From assembly GCA_950097015.1 (NCBI GenBank), contig CATNEN010000039.1, positions 4,352,001 through 4,416,000 of the forward strand: a DNA stretch of 64,000 bases, given 5' to 3'. This DNA comes from Macrostomum hystrix (taxonomy: Eukaryota > Platyhelminthes > Macrostomidae). Below are positions 1-13,700 of this stretch, piece by piece. Position 1 is the first letter of the stretch; each line of letters opens with the position of its first letter. A program made the position numbers and the translations under genes. The notes beneath the pieces were generated by a model. The model searched no databases. It was given only the letters and a program-made list of their open reading frames with translations, and was not told the origin of the DNA.

Positions 1-239
1 TATTTGATAGGCGTGTTTAATGTAATGCATTGCTACAAATGCAACTCGTATATATTATTCTTTTATAAACTGCGAACTGATAGTATTAAAACAAACAGCC
101 GAAGAATATAATAAATGCAGCGTACATGTATCCCTAACATGACATTAGTACATGAGCTTCGTGTTGTTTTTATGGTTTTGTTTTTTTACTTTTTTCTTTT
201 TCTCCGTCAATTAGGATCGTCAGGTTGGTTGGGGTAGGT
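1..239. other. AT-rich flank, no gene seen
   Basis: AT-rich sequence leading into the first minisatellite. I see no reading frame, RNA gene or transposon end. Confidence 0.5.
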
Positions 240-1008
240 TAGATCAGGTCAGGTAGGCTAGGTTAGTCAGTCAGTTAGGTTATTTCAGGTAGGTCAGGTG
301 AGTCATGTTAGGTAGGTCAGGTGTGTCATGTCAGGTAGGTCAGGTGTGTCATGTCAGGTAGGTCAGGTGTGTCATGTCAGGTAGGTCAGGTGTGTCATGT
401 CAGGTAGGTCGGGTGTGTCATGTCAGGTAGGTCAGGTGTGTCATTTCAGGTAGGTCAGGTGTGTCATGTCAGGTAGGTCGGGTGTGTCATGTCAGGTAGG
501 TCAGGTGTGTCATGTCAGGTAGGTCAGGTGTGTCATTTCAGGTAGGTCAGGTGTGTCATTTCAGGTAGGTCAGGTGTGTCATGTCAGGTAGGTCGGGTGT
601 GTCATGTCAGGTAGGTCAGGTGTGTCATGTCAGGTAGGTCAGGTGTGTCATGTCAAGTAGGTCAGGTGTGTCATGTCAGGTATGTCAGGTGTGTCATTTC
701 AGGTAGGTCAGGTGTGTCATGTCAGGTAGGTCGGGTGTGTCATGTCAGGTAGGTCAGGTGTGTCATGTCAGGTAGGTCAGGTGTGTCATGTCAGGAAGGT
801 CAGGTGTGTCATGTCAGGTATGTCAGGTGTGTCATTTCAGGTAGGTCAGGTGTGTCATGTCAGGTAGGTCAGGTGTGTCATGTCAGGTAGGTCAGGTGTG
901 TCATGTCAGGTTGGTCAGGTGTGTCATGTCAGGTTGGTCAGGTGTGTCATGTCAGATAGGTCAGGTGAGTCATGTCAGATAGGTCAGGTGAGTCACGTCA
1001 TGTTGGTC
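240..1008 (+). repeat. 23-bp minisatellite (about 33 copies)
   Basis: Tandem unit built on GTGTGTCATGTCAGGTAGG plus 4 bp, period 23 (for example starts at 321 and 344). It ends just before the acceptor of the first coding exon of the SPMIP4-like gene. An open frame at 880 across its end is accidental. Confidence 0.95.
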
Positions 1009-1094
1009 AGGTCGAATCCCTGCTTATATTTCAGCGTTACAGCGTGCATCTGCCGTGACTCTTCAGTCTCCAGCATTGGCAGCGGTTTACAGGC

Positions 1095-1679
1095 ATGGCT
1101 TTGGTTGACCAGCCAGTTGAGTTTCGGTTTCCATGGTTTCAGCAGGGTGGCACCGCCCCTACGGACTCCGATCAGACCCCAGTTGGAAGGTAAGAACTCT
1201 GCTGACCCTCATGCGTTAACTTTTAAACCTGTTGACCTTCATTTAATACTTTAATTTTTAACAGACCAAGCGGAGCTGGTCAAGCCGAGCACCAGGCCGC
1301 TGTTGAACGCGAATTTCAAGCCGCTATGCAATTCTACAGTCGGGGCGGCGGCGGCGGCGTTGGCGGTGGCACTGCGTTTCCCCTGGCACCTTCTGATTAC
1401 GTGTCTCCAGACGAACGCCTCCGACTATGTCAGGAGCCCATTGTGCCCTACAAGCCCTCCGCGTCGACTGCCCAAACGAAGCCGCAGCAACACCAGCAGT
1501 CGTCGTCGACAAAATCAACCACCTCTGTTTCGACGACGAAGTATCGTCGTCCTTCGAAGGACGGCGCCGTCCAGACCGACCTGTCGTTGCCGCTGCCAGC
1601 TTGGTCGCCAAGACCGACGCCCCTGACTGCCTTATTGGGCGCAGCGGCCATGGAAGCTCCAGCGAGCAGTCTTCAGCAT

Positions 1680-1712
<33 letters not shown>

Positions 1713-4700
1713 CCGCCGCTGCGTCGATCTAGCAGCTTTGTCGACTTGACTTCGTCGACTAAGCCGGCAGTCGCCGATCCCGGCAGGCCGCCGCCGATCA
1801 GGCGACCCCGAACTCCGCCGGCTTCAATCCTGCGGCAGCGCCCGGCTTCGGCGGCTGCAGGCGCTCGGCCGGCCCAGCGCGGGCCAGTCTGGGGCGGAGA
1901 CGAACGGAGCATCACCGCCATGGCGTGAGTGTGCAGCTGTGCCTTTGAGTCTATTTTGAGCTATTTCTCATGGTGAGATTTCCTAATTTGGTTTCAGATT
2001 GAGGGGAGTTTTTAGGACTGATTTATATTTTGGTTTTAGATTTTGAGACTAGGTTTTTGGAGTGAGATTTTTATTACTATTTTCTTTTTGGGGTGAGATT
2101 TTGAGACTGGGTTTTATTGAGAGTTAGACTAGGTATCATTTTTAGGTGAGATTTTGAGGCAGCTTTTTGTGGTTAGACTTTAAGACTGGGTTTCATTTTG
2201 AGGTGGGATTTTGAGACTGAGTTTCATTTAATGTGAGATTTGGAGACTGAGTTTCATTTTGAGGTGGGATTTTGAGACTGAGTTTCATTTTGAGGTGGGA
2301 TTTTGAGACTGAGTTTCATTTAATGTGAGATTTTGAGACTGAGTTTCATTTTGAGGTGGGATTTTGAGACTGAGTTTCATTTTGAGGTGGGATTTTGAGA
2401 CTGAGTTTCATTTTGAGGTGGGATTTTGAGACTGAGTTTCATTTTGTGGTGGGATTTTGAGACTGAGTTTCATTTTGAGGTGGGATTTTGAGACTGAGTT
2501 TCATTTTGAGGTGGGATTTTGAGACTGAGTTTCATTTAATGTGAGATTTTGAGACTGAGTTTCATTTAATGTGAGATTTTGAGACTGAGTTTCATTTAAT
2601 GTGAGATTTTGAGACTGAGTTTCATTTTGTGGTGGGATTTTGAGACTGAGTTTCATTTTGAGGTGAGATTTTGAGACTGAGTTTCATTTTGAGGTGGGAT
2701 TTTGAGACTGAGTTTCATTTTGTGGTGGGATTTGAATCCAGTAATTTAAGATTTTTGCAGTTTCAATTTTGGCCAAAATATACATGTTTTGTTGCAGTGA
2801 AGGAACCCGTTGTGTTTAAAATCTTATGTTGTCCCTCTGTCGGGCCAGTTAATTTTGTACCCGCCTTGTAAGTCGCCGTCCGTCTGTGAAATGGTGGGCG
2901 GCTTTCAGGCTACATAGAAAGCTTTTTTACTCAACTCCACCGCTGCCTGCTGAATTATTAGCGATAGGGATGATTGAGAGGCTGTGAACCTCACTCCGGC
3001 TGTCTCTGACTCCATTTAGTCATAAAACAAGCTTCCCTGTCGTTCTGTTGTCATGGCAACAATTTTCCCCACCAGCCTTTGCTCATCCTACCCCTCCGTG
3101 CTGTCTCATGAATGGCTATTCCAGAGAGTCCTGCGTAATTTATGTGTATATAAATGCAGAACATAAAAATGCGCATCTGTCTGTAGGGCCTTTGTGTTTA
3201 GCATCAATCCTTTCTATCTTTCTAATCTGGTTGTCATGGCAACTAAAGTGTCTCTGCCGCCGTTGGAAACCTCGGCGAAATCGAAGCGATCTCAACGCGC
3301 CCCCTCCGGGGGTGGCAGCGTGGCCACCTGCCTGATTGACTGCACAGTCGAGCTGGGGTAGGAAGCTGAGCGTCTTCATCATCTTCAACTTCTGACTTGT
3401 TTTATTTTTTTTTAATGAAGACAAGCTTCTCCTGTCACTTATCTTTGATTTTTTTCTGGACTTGCCATTTGCTTCTTCTCTGCGTCTCTCACACTCTCAC
3501 TCTCAGCCATTCTCTCGACTCCTGCAATTCTTTCTACCACTGCCATTCTTTCTACCCCTGCTATTCTTTCTACCACTCCCATTCTTTCTACCCCTGCCAT
3601 TCTTTCTACCCCTGCTATTCTTTCTACCACTCCCATTCTTTCTACCCCTGCCATTCTTTCTACCCCTGCTATTCTTTCTACCACTCCCATTCTTTCTACC
3701 CCTGCCATTCTTTCTACCCCTGCTATTCTTTCTACCACTCCCATTCTTTCTACCCCTGCCATTCTTTCTACCCCTGCTATTCTTTCTACCACTCCCATTC
3801 TTTCTACCCCTGCCATTCTTTCTACCCCTGCTATTCTTTCTACCACTCCCATTCTTTCTACCACTGCCATTCTTTCTACCACTGCCATTCTTTCTACCAC
3901 TGCCATTCTTTCTACCACTGCCTTTCTTTCTACCCCTGCTATTCTTTCTACCACTGCCTTTCTTTCTACCACTGCCATTCTTTCTACCACTGCCTTTCTT
4001 TCTACCCCTGCCATTCTTTCTACCACTGCCATTCTTTCGACTCCTGCCATTCTTTCTATCCCTGCCATTCTTTCTACCCCTGCCATTCTTTCTACCCCTG
4101 CCATTCTTTCTATCCCTGCCATTCTTTCTACCCCTGCTATTCTTTCTACCACTCCCATTCTTTCTATCCCTGCCATTCTTTCTACCCCTGCCATTCTTTC
4201 TACCACTGCCATTCTTTCTACCACTGCCATTCTTTCTACCCCTGCTATTCTTTCTACCCCTGCTATTCTTTCTACCACTGCCTTTCTTTCTACCACTGCC
4301 ATTCTTTCTACCCCTGCTATTCTTTCTACCACTCCCATTCTTTCTACCACTGCCTTTCTTTCTACCACTGCCATTCTTTCTACCACTGCCATTCTTTCTA
4401 CCACTGCCTTTCTTTCTACCCCTGCCATTCTTTCTACCACTGCCATTCTTTCGACTCCTGCAATTCTTTCTACCACTGCCATTCTTTCGACTCCTGCCAT
4501 TCTTTCTATCCCTGCCATTCTTTCTACCCCTGCCATTCTTTCTACCACTGCCATTCTTTCTACCACTGCCATTCTTTCTACCCCTGCTATTCTTTCTACC
4601 ACTGCCATTCTTTCTATCCCTGCTATTCTTTCTACCCCTGCCATTCTTTCGACTCCTGCCAATCCCTCAACTCCTGCCATTCTTTCTACCCCTGCCATTC

Positions 4701-7700
4701 TTTCTACCCCTGCCATTCTTTCTATCCCTGCCATTCTTTCTACCCCTGCTATTCTTTCTACCACTCCCATTCTTTCTATCCCTGCCATTCTTTCTACCCC
4801 TGCCATTCTTTCTACCCCTGCCATTCTTTCTACCACTGCCATTCTTTCTACCCCTGCTATTCTTTCTACCACTCCCATTCTTTCTACCACTGCCTTTCTT
4901 TCTACCCCTGCCATTCTTTCTACCACTGCCATTCTTTCGACTCCTGCAATTCTTTCTACCACTGCCATTCTTTCGACTCCTGCCATTCTTTCTATCCCTG
5001 CCATTCTTTCTACCCCTGCCATTCTTTCTATCACTGCCATTCTTTCTACCACTGCCATTCTTTCTACCCCTGCTATTCTTTCTACCCCTGCCATTCTTTC
5101 GACTCCTGCCAATCCCTCAACTCCTGCCATTCTTTCTACCCCTGCCATTCTTTCTACTCCTGCCATTCTTTCTACCTGTTATTTTTAGCCTCTATCAAGC
5201 ATTCTGTGAATTGATTTATTAGTTTTACGAGTGTTTTTTGATAGTTTGATAGAAGCGTAAGGAAATATTTTAGTTGCTATGTCGACAGTTTTTCGGCATG
5301 AAAATGAAGAATCTGTTTGCGCATTGTTTGCACATTTTACATTTTATATTCAGTTTTACATTTTTACATTTTATATTCAGTTTTACATTTTTACCTTTAT
5401 GATCGAACAAGTGCACATGGTACTGCTTACACTGAATCAACCTAGTAGTATGTTCCGCAGCAGTTCAAGTCTTCTATCAGGAAATTGTTTTGAATTCACA
5501 CAGAGACCCACCGGCCCAGCAGTTATACGACCTAACTCAGCTGCGTCGGAGCAATCTGCGTCTCAACGACGAACTTGGCCCTGACCCCACAAAGGTGTAC
5601 ATGGGGTGAGGCACTGTTAGAGTTCTATTTGTATTGTATTTTAAATCAGGGGTCGGCAACCTTATATACCCCGCGGGCTAAAGAGAGAATCTTAAAGACG
5701 ACGGCGGGCCGCATGAAGAAAGGGGAGAGATTAGACACATGAGAGATCAGACATGTGAGAGATCAGACAGGTGAGAGATGAGACGGAAGAGATGAGACAG
5801 GAGAGAGATGAGACAGGGGAGAGGTGAGACGGGAGAGGTGAGACGGGAGAGGTGAGACAGGGGAGAGATGAGACAGGGGAGAGATGAGACAAGGGAGAGA
5901 TGAGACAGGGGAGAGATGAGATAGGGTGTACTGTAGAGTAGGTGTTAGGAGGAGCTAAGGGCCGGATTTGGGAGCTTCGAGGGCCGCATCTGGCCAGAGG
6001 GCCGGAGGTTGCCGACCCCTGTTTTAAATTATGGCTCTCTGCAATCTGGCGCTCCATTCCCGCCCTCAGAGACCGCCTGGTTGACCGGCCTTACCCGGCC
6101 GAGCACCCGTTCTCCAGCCACCAGCCGCGCAAGTCGCTGTTTCCCAGGTTCGCGCCGCCGCAGCCAGGCAGCGAGCCGGCCCACCCGGACCGGCTGGAAA
6201 TGGTTGAACGAGCCGGCTCCGGACAGTGGCGTCACGAGATCTTTCACCTGGGCGGACCTCCGAGACAGCTGGTCTGGCCCGGCGACAACTTTAATCAGGT
6301 GCGAGACTGCTACCTGCAGATTGTGGTGAAAGAGGGCATAGACAGTGTTGAAAGGGCATAGACAGTGAGGAGAGGGTGTAGACAGTGAGGAGAGGGTGTA
6401 GACAGTGAGGAGAGGGTGTAGACAGTGAGGAGAGGGTGTAGCAGTGAGGAGAGGGTGTAGACAGTGAGGAGAGGGTGTAGACAGTGAGGAGAAGGTGTAG
6501 ACAGTGAGGAGAAGGTGTAGACAGTGAGGAGAAGGTGTAGACAGTGAGGAGAGGGTGTAGACAGTGAGGAGAAGGTGTAGACAGTGAGGAGAAGGTGTAG
6601 ACAGTGAGGAGAAGGTGTAGACAGTGAGGAGAAGGTGTAGACAGTGAGGAGAAGGTGTAGACAGTGAGTAGAGGGTGTAGACAGTGGAATTCTAAATATA
6701 ACCCCCAGTTCCAGTCGAGACCGTCGAGTTCCATTGTCTAGCAGGCACAGGCTAACTGCACAGGCTAGTCTGGCCTTGTTATTTTTAATTCATACCTGTC
6801 AGCCATTCACGCCAGCCAGTTCTGCCTTGGGATGCTAGGCTGGTAGTGTCCCTTTGATGTTAGCCGCTAGCTCCGACATGACCTTCTCCCTCTGGCCTGC
6901 TCCGCCTCTAGGGATTCAACCGCGGCCTCCCTAATCCCTGACCCGCTGACTGTGTAGCTTTGCCCTTCTGCTTGCTTCGCACAACTCGAGAGCATTTTTC
7001 AGTCTAACTCTCTCAGTCCACTTCTGACTCTCTCAGTCCACTTCTGACTCTCTCAGTCCACCTCTGACTCTCTCAGTCCACCTCTGACTCTCTCAGTCCA
7101 CCTCTGACTCTCTCAGTCCACCTCTGATTCTCTCAGTCCACCTCTGACTTTCTCAGTCCACTTCTGATTCTTTCATTCTGGTTTTCTTATTTCTTGATCC
7201 CTCCATATCTCACCCTGCAAATCTCACCCTCCCTCTGCTTATCTCACCCTCCCTCTGCTTATCTCACCCTCCCTCTGCGTATCTCACCCTCCCTCTGCTT
7301 ATCTCACCCTCCCTCTGCTTATCTCACCCTCCCTCTGCGTATCTCACCCTCCCTCTGCGTATCTCACCCTCCCTCTGCTTATCTCACCCTCCCTCTGCTT
7401 ATCTCACCCTCCCTCTGCATATCTCATGTGCATAGTCCACACCTCTTAATATAAAGTTTTGTAGAAGGGTATGCTATGAACAGGCCATATTATGTGGTTT
7501 TCAGTTGTTCCACACTAGACACACAACTGATAGCTAATAACTATAAAAATTGCACCGGTTTTGTGCAGATAACAGTCTGCTGGGCATTGTGCGTGTATAT
7601 CTCTACTACACGGCTCTTGTGTCCACTGTCCCTCAGTTTCAAGGGGGGTGAAGTGTGCGATGTAAGCTAAGAGAGGGTAACAGAGAGGACACAGCAGGAA

Positions 7701-10700
7701 CAAATAGAGCCAGTCTGAATTTGACAGCACTGCATCAATCAGCAACAGCTGGTGTCCTTTCAATGTTGCAGACTAAAACTCGAACCTTCTCTCTGCCGTC
7801 CCCAAGGCCACTGTCCCACCTTTGTGAGGCCCGTGCTTTTATAGAATTGATCACTGGATATACGGCTGGCACTTGCTAGATTTGTTCTTTCTCCTCTTTG
7901 AAATGTCTTTGTATACCACCCTTGCTACTCCACTTTTTCATGTCGCCGATTTTTTCCCGACTGTTCCAACCTTATCCTATCTTGATCTTTCTCCTCCTTT
8001 CACTCTTTCTCCTCCTTTCACTCTTTCTCCCCCATTCACTCTTTCTCCTCCTTTCACTCTTTCTCCCCCATTCACTCTTTCTCCCCCATTCACTCTTTCT
8101 CCCCCTTTCAATCTTTCTCCTCCTTTCACTCTTTCTCCCCCATTCACTCTTTCTCCTCCTTTCACTCTTTCTCCCCCATTCACTCTTTCTCCTCCTTTCA
8201 CTCTTTCTCCCCCATTCACTCTTTCTCCCCCATTTACTCTTTCTCCTCCTTTCACTCTTTCTCCCCCATTCACTCTTTCTCCCCCATTTACTCTTTCTCC
8301 TCCTTTCACTCTTTCTCCCCCATTCACTCTTTCTCCTCCTTTCACTCTTTCTCCCCCATTCACTCTTTCTCCCCATTCACTCTTTCTCCCCCTTTCAATC
8401 TTTCTCCTCCTTTCACTCTTTCTCCCCCATTCACTCTTTCTCCTCCTTTCACTCTTTCTCCCCCATTCACTCTTTCTCCTCCTTTCACTCTTTCTCCCCC
8501 ATTCACTCTTTCTCCCCCATTTACTCTTTCTCCTCCTTTCACTCTTTCTCCCCCATTCACTCTTTCTCCCCCATTCACTCTTTCTCCCCCATTTACTCGT
8601 TCTCCTCCTTTCAATCTTTCTCCTCCTTTCAATCTTTCTCCTCCTTTCAATCTTTCTCCTCCTTTCAATCTTTCTCCTCCTTTCACTCTTTCTCCCCCAT
8701 TCACTCTTTCTCCTCCTTTCACTTTTTCTCCTCCTTTCATTCTTTCTCCTCCTTTTATTCTTTCTCCTCTTGTCTCTCTCCCCTCTTATTCTCTTTCTGG
8801 CCTACCCGAAAAATCTGCAACTTTAAATAAATCACAGAGCTTTACTTCTTCCCCGCGTCAGTGTCCAGCATTGGAGGTGCTTTCTTGTCTCTCATTCTCT
8901 CTGTCTCTTTCTCCCCTACTTTCTCCTCCCTTTCACTCTCTTTCTCCCCTACTGTCTCCTCCCTTTCACTCTCTTTCTCCCCTACTGTCTCCCCTTCACT
9001 CTTCTTCTCCTTTACTTTCTCTTTCCCTTCAATTCCTTTCTTCCCTACTCTCTCCCCTTCAATATCTTTATCCCCTTCTTTCCTACTCCCTCTCTCTTTC
9101 TTTCCTACTCCCTCTCTCTTTCTTTCCTACTCCCTCTCTCTTTCTTTCCTACTCCCTCTTTCTTTCCTACTCCCTCTCTCTTTCTTTCCTACTCCCTCTC
9201 TCTTTCTTCCCTACTCCCTCTCTCTTTCTTTCCTACTCCCTCTCTCTTTCTTTCCTACTCCCTCTCTCTTTCTTCCCTACTCGGTCGTTCTCTCCTTCTT
9301 TACTACTTTCCCTGTTATCGCAGTGTTGTTTCTAATCTGCTCCCACTCTCCGTTTGAACTTAGTTTTGATTTCTGATTGCGCTGAAGATAGCAGAATATA
9401 AAATCCAACAGACATACTTTCACTCATAAAATTAGGCCTCCGTATACATTTCTGCGGATCCCCACTAAACTTTAAGAGGATAAGATGCGTTTTCGAAGGC
9501 GAAGCAGCCTTGCGCACTCAGCTGGTTTCGTCGGAAATAAACTTCAACTGCATCCACTTTATTAATTCGAAAGCAAAACACAGCGATGCATTTTTCGGTT
9601 CGATGGTTGATCCTCGGAGTTTTTTTTTGATATGCCATCCCCACACTTCCCCTCCCTCATGTGCTTCTGGTGGCTACGCTTGACGTTCTTTAGTTTTTAC
9701 TTTACACACAGAACAAACAGAATGAAAAGTAGGAATTTACAGTTACTACCTGTGTGTATAAGTACGAGCATAATTATTGTTATGCTTGTTATGACCGCTG
9801 CAGTCGGCGTACTGCATTAACTACCCGTAGTTATAAGGCTGGCTGCATGTGAAATTATGCATGCATCTTAGCACCTATGCTAACTAGGCAGCACTCCTCA
9901 GTTTTCACTTTCTCCGCCTCTGCATCTCCTCCTTGCTCACTCTCTGCCCTCTATCTATCCTTTCTCATCCCCCCTCTCTCCTGATTCCTCACTCTCCCCC
10001 TCTATCTCAGCTAATTTCTCCCTCTCCCCCCTCTATCTCAGCTAGTTTCTCCCTCTCCCCCCTCTATCTCAGCTAATTTCTCCCTCTCCCCCCTCTATCT
10101 CAGCTAGTTTCTCCCTCTCCCCCCTCTATCTCAGCTAGTTTCTCCCTCTCCCCCCTCTATCTCAGCTAGTTTCTCCCTCTCCCCCCTCTATCTCAGCTAA
10201 TTTCTCCCTCTCCCCCCCTCTATCTCAGCTAGTTTCTCCCTCTCCCCCCTCTATCTCAGCTAGTTTCTCCCTCTCCCCCCTCTATCTCAGCTAATTTCTC
10301 CCTCTCCCCCTCTTATCTCAGCTAGTTTCTCCCTCTCCCCCCTCTTATCTCAGCTAATTTCTCCCTCTCCCCCTCTTATCTCAGCTAGTTTCTCCCTCTC
10401 CCCCTCTTATCTCAGCTAATTTCTCCCTCTCCCCCTCTTATCTCAGCTAATTTATCCCTCTCTCTCCCTCTATCTCAGCTAGTTTCTCCCTCTCCCCCCT
10501 CTATCTCAGCTAATTTCTCCCTCTCCCCCTCTTATCTCAGCTAATTTATCCCTCTCTCTCCCTCTATCTCAGCTAATTTCTCCCTCTCCCCCTCTTATCT
10601 CAGCTAGTTTCTCCCTCTCCCCCCTCTTATCTCAGCTAATTTCTCCCTCTCCCCCTCTTATCTCAGCTAGTTTCTCCCTCTCCCCCTCTTATCTCAGCTA

Positions 10701-13700
10701 ATTTCTCCCTCTCCCCCCTATATCTCAGCTAATTTCTTCCTCTCCCCCCCTCTATCTCAGCTAATTTCTCCCTCTCTCTCCCTATATCTCAGCTAATTTC
10801 TCCCTCTCCCCCCTATATCTCAGCTAATTTCTCCCTCTCCCCCCTCTATCTCAGCTAATTTCTCCCTCTCTCTCCCTATATCTCAGCTAATTTCTCCCTC
10901 TCCCCCCTATATCTCAGCTAATTTCTCCCTCTCCCCCCTATATGTCAGCTAATTTCTCCCTCTCTCTCCCTATATCTCAGCTAATTTCTCCCTCTCCCCC
11001 CCTATATCTCAGCTAATTTCTCCCTCTCCCCCCTCTATCTCAGCTAATTTCTCCCTCCCCCCTCTATCTCAGCTAATTTCTCCCTCTCTCTCTCCCTATA
11101 TCTTAGCTAATTTCTCCCTCCCCCCCTCTATCGCAGCTAATCTCTCACTCTCTCCCCTTGGGCTAAGATTCGAACCCCCGACCTTTGAGCGAGAAGTCCA
11201 CTTCCTGATCGAACCGCGACCGAGTTCTCAACTTCTCATTTCCCCTGCCTCCCACTGATGCTCCAGGTGCCCAAGTTGTCCCGGCAGTACCGTCAGCCTG
11301 TGTACTACCCGGTACCGCCGCAAACGCTGGGTGCCAACGCGGCCATGGCCCCCGACCCGTCCGCCGACCCGTCCGCCGTTGACACCCTGCGCAACCTGGA
11401 GCGCGACCACTGGCGCAGTCAGTACTCGCGCAGTTTCACAGGCTGCGGCCAGGAATTCCCGGTTGGCCTGACCGACTGGCAGCAGAAGCAGACCGACGTG
11501 CTGCGAGGGGACATTGCCAGCTCAAGGAGTGGACTGGTGAGTGTGCTCCGACTGGAAAACGATTAGATGCAGTGTGTTAGACACAGCGTATTAATACAGA
11601 GAGTGTGTCAGATACAGTGAGTCAGATACAGCGAGTGTGTCAGATACAGTGAGTCAGATACAGCGAGTGTGTTAGATACGGGGTGTTCGGTGGTCGGCGC
11701 AATGTGCTAGACTTAGTTTGTTAGACACTGCTTAGATCTGATGCTTCACTGCGAGCGTTTAAATTAAATTTAAACTTTAAATACTTTTGTATTTCTGTCT
11801 CCATAGCAACAGTTGGCGCTTCGGTCGTTCGAGCCGCCGCGGCCGCAGGAGGGCCGCATCGCTCGACGCCTTGCCGCTGGAGAATTCGAACCTGCGCTGC
11901 CTAGCAACAGTCGTCAGGCGGCTGAGCACCGGAGGCCGGAGACGGAGCGGGAGCGTTCGGAACGCTGGCTGCTGGAGGGCCGCGAGTACCGCAACCTGCC
12001 CGACAGCTGGGACGCCCTGGTGCATCAGCAGCAGTGGCGGGCTGCCAGCCGTGCCAGCAGCAGGTCCGATTTCCATCCACATCCTGTTTCTGTATCTCCC
12101 AAAATATTCAACCGATCGACATGAAAGTCCACAACGCGGGCTAAAATTTTCCGCTCCATCTGATGAAACAACTTCCAGAATCACAATACATTCTGAATGG
12201 GGGTGAGTGGCAGAGCGGTCTAACACGTCTGCCTCTCGCACCAAGGTCCCTGAGCTCGATTCCGCGGCGAGGCCGCATTCATTTGGAGCTTGTCGTGCAA
12301 TTTACGCCCTTGAGGGCCAACCTCCGTGGCACAGTGAGAGTGTACACTGCCTGACGATGAGAAAGTCGGGGCAGATGTACACACCTGTGTGAGTGTGTGC
12401 CTGCGTACAGTATCCGTGTGCTTGCGGGCTCTGGAGTCCACTGAGAAAGCCAGCGAAATGGGCAGAATTGCCTCCTCGCTGGCTGCGGGCCTAGTGCCAC
12501 CAAATGATGCACCATTGCCCGCAACCCGGCCCTGCTCCGCGATATTCCACGATTATTGTCGGGGGGGGGGGTCTGGTGGCAAAAAACTGCAATATAGGCA
12601 TAGTTTATCGATTTTAAGAGGCAGAAAATGTTGACTAATTCAGTAAACTTTTGCTAAAATTGGTCATTCGGTTTGGGAGATATCGTAAAGATGACAGTGG
12701 GTATTTGAAATAGCCCAGCGTCTCTCCCCGGGGGGGATAGCGTGTTCTTTCTGCACTAAAATGAGCTCACGGATATAAAACTATTTATTCCACTTTAAAA
12801 TATTTCGCTAGGCCCGAATCGCCCAATGGCGAAGATGGCAAACAGCGACTGGACAAAAACGATGACGTCACTGGCAGCAGAAGGGACGGTGGACAGGCCT
12901 GGGATAGGGAGCTGGAGAATCGCTACCAGGCCTACAGCAGGTGAGTACTGACTAGTGGCTCCCGCTTGTTTACCCTATATGTGTCGAAAAAGAGGAAACG
13001 TAATTTTAAAGACCAGGAAATAAAAAGCTCGCGACTTGCCTCGTGAAAATGTCCGATTTTTCCCCGCCAAATCACAGCTGAAGCAATTGAATTTGCCAGC
13101 CAAGCCAGCGCAGGGTTGTGGCCTCAGGGCGCGCCCCAGAAGAGGAGGGATTAACTTTTCTGCTGTTCCTCAGCAGCCGATGAGCTTTTTGTGTCTTTTT
13201 TATTCTATTTTATATTGAATTCTCTGAGAAAGCGTGTGTGTGTGTGCGTGTGTGCCAGCTGATTAGATTGTCGAGTTTGATGTCCTTGCAGAATCGTCAC
13301 TTCCCCATCTTTTTAGGGCCACTCTGCATTTTGTTGGCAGTTTTTTAAGAGTGCGTATGCAGACTGTAGAGTGTTGTTTAATGATCTAATTCTAACAGCT
13401 ACAAGCCAGTGTGACATTCTGAATAGCTGGCACAGTGACATTCTGAATAGCCGGCAGAGTGACATTCTGAATAGCCGGCAGAGTGACATTCTGAATAGCA
13501 GGCAGAGTGACATTGTGAATAGCTGGCAGAGTGACATTGTGAATAGCTGGCAGAGTGACATTGTGAATAGCTGGCAGAGTGACATTGTGAATAGCTGGCA
13601 GAGTGACATTGTGAATAGCAGGCAGTGACATTCGGAATAGCAGGCAGAGTGACATTCTGAATAGCCGGCAGAGTGACATTCTGAATAGCCGGCAGAGTGA

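Noticed and set aside
240-1008. CRISPR-like look of regular repeats
   Set aside because: Direct tandem repeats without unique spacers in a eukaryotic genome; the same applies to all other arrays here.
3397-5222. Open frames of 575-605 codons on both strands (HSFYPC, FLPLPF and MAGVER repeats)
   Set aside because: They are read from an 18-bp pyrimidine minisatellite whose period keeps all compatible frames open. No non-repeat domain, no codon bias, and the array lies in an intron of the SPMIP4-like gene.
7873-8830. 317-codon frame of SPPFTL repeats and its relatives
   Set aside because: 18-bp pyrimidine array inside the same gene's intron; equally open in other frames and on the opposite strand.
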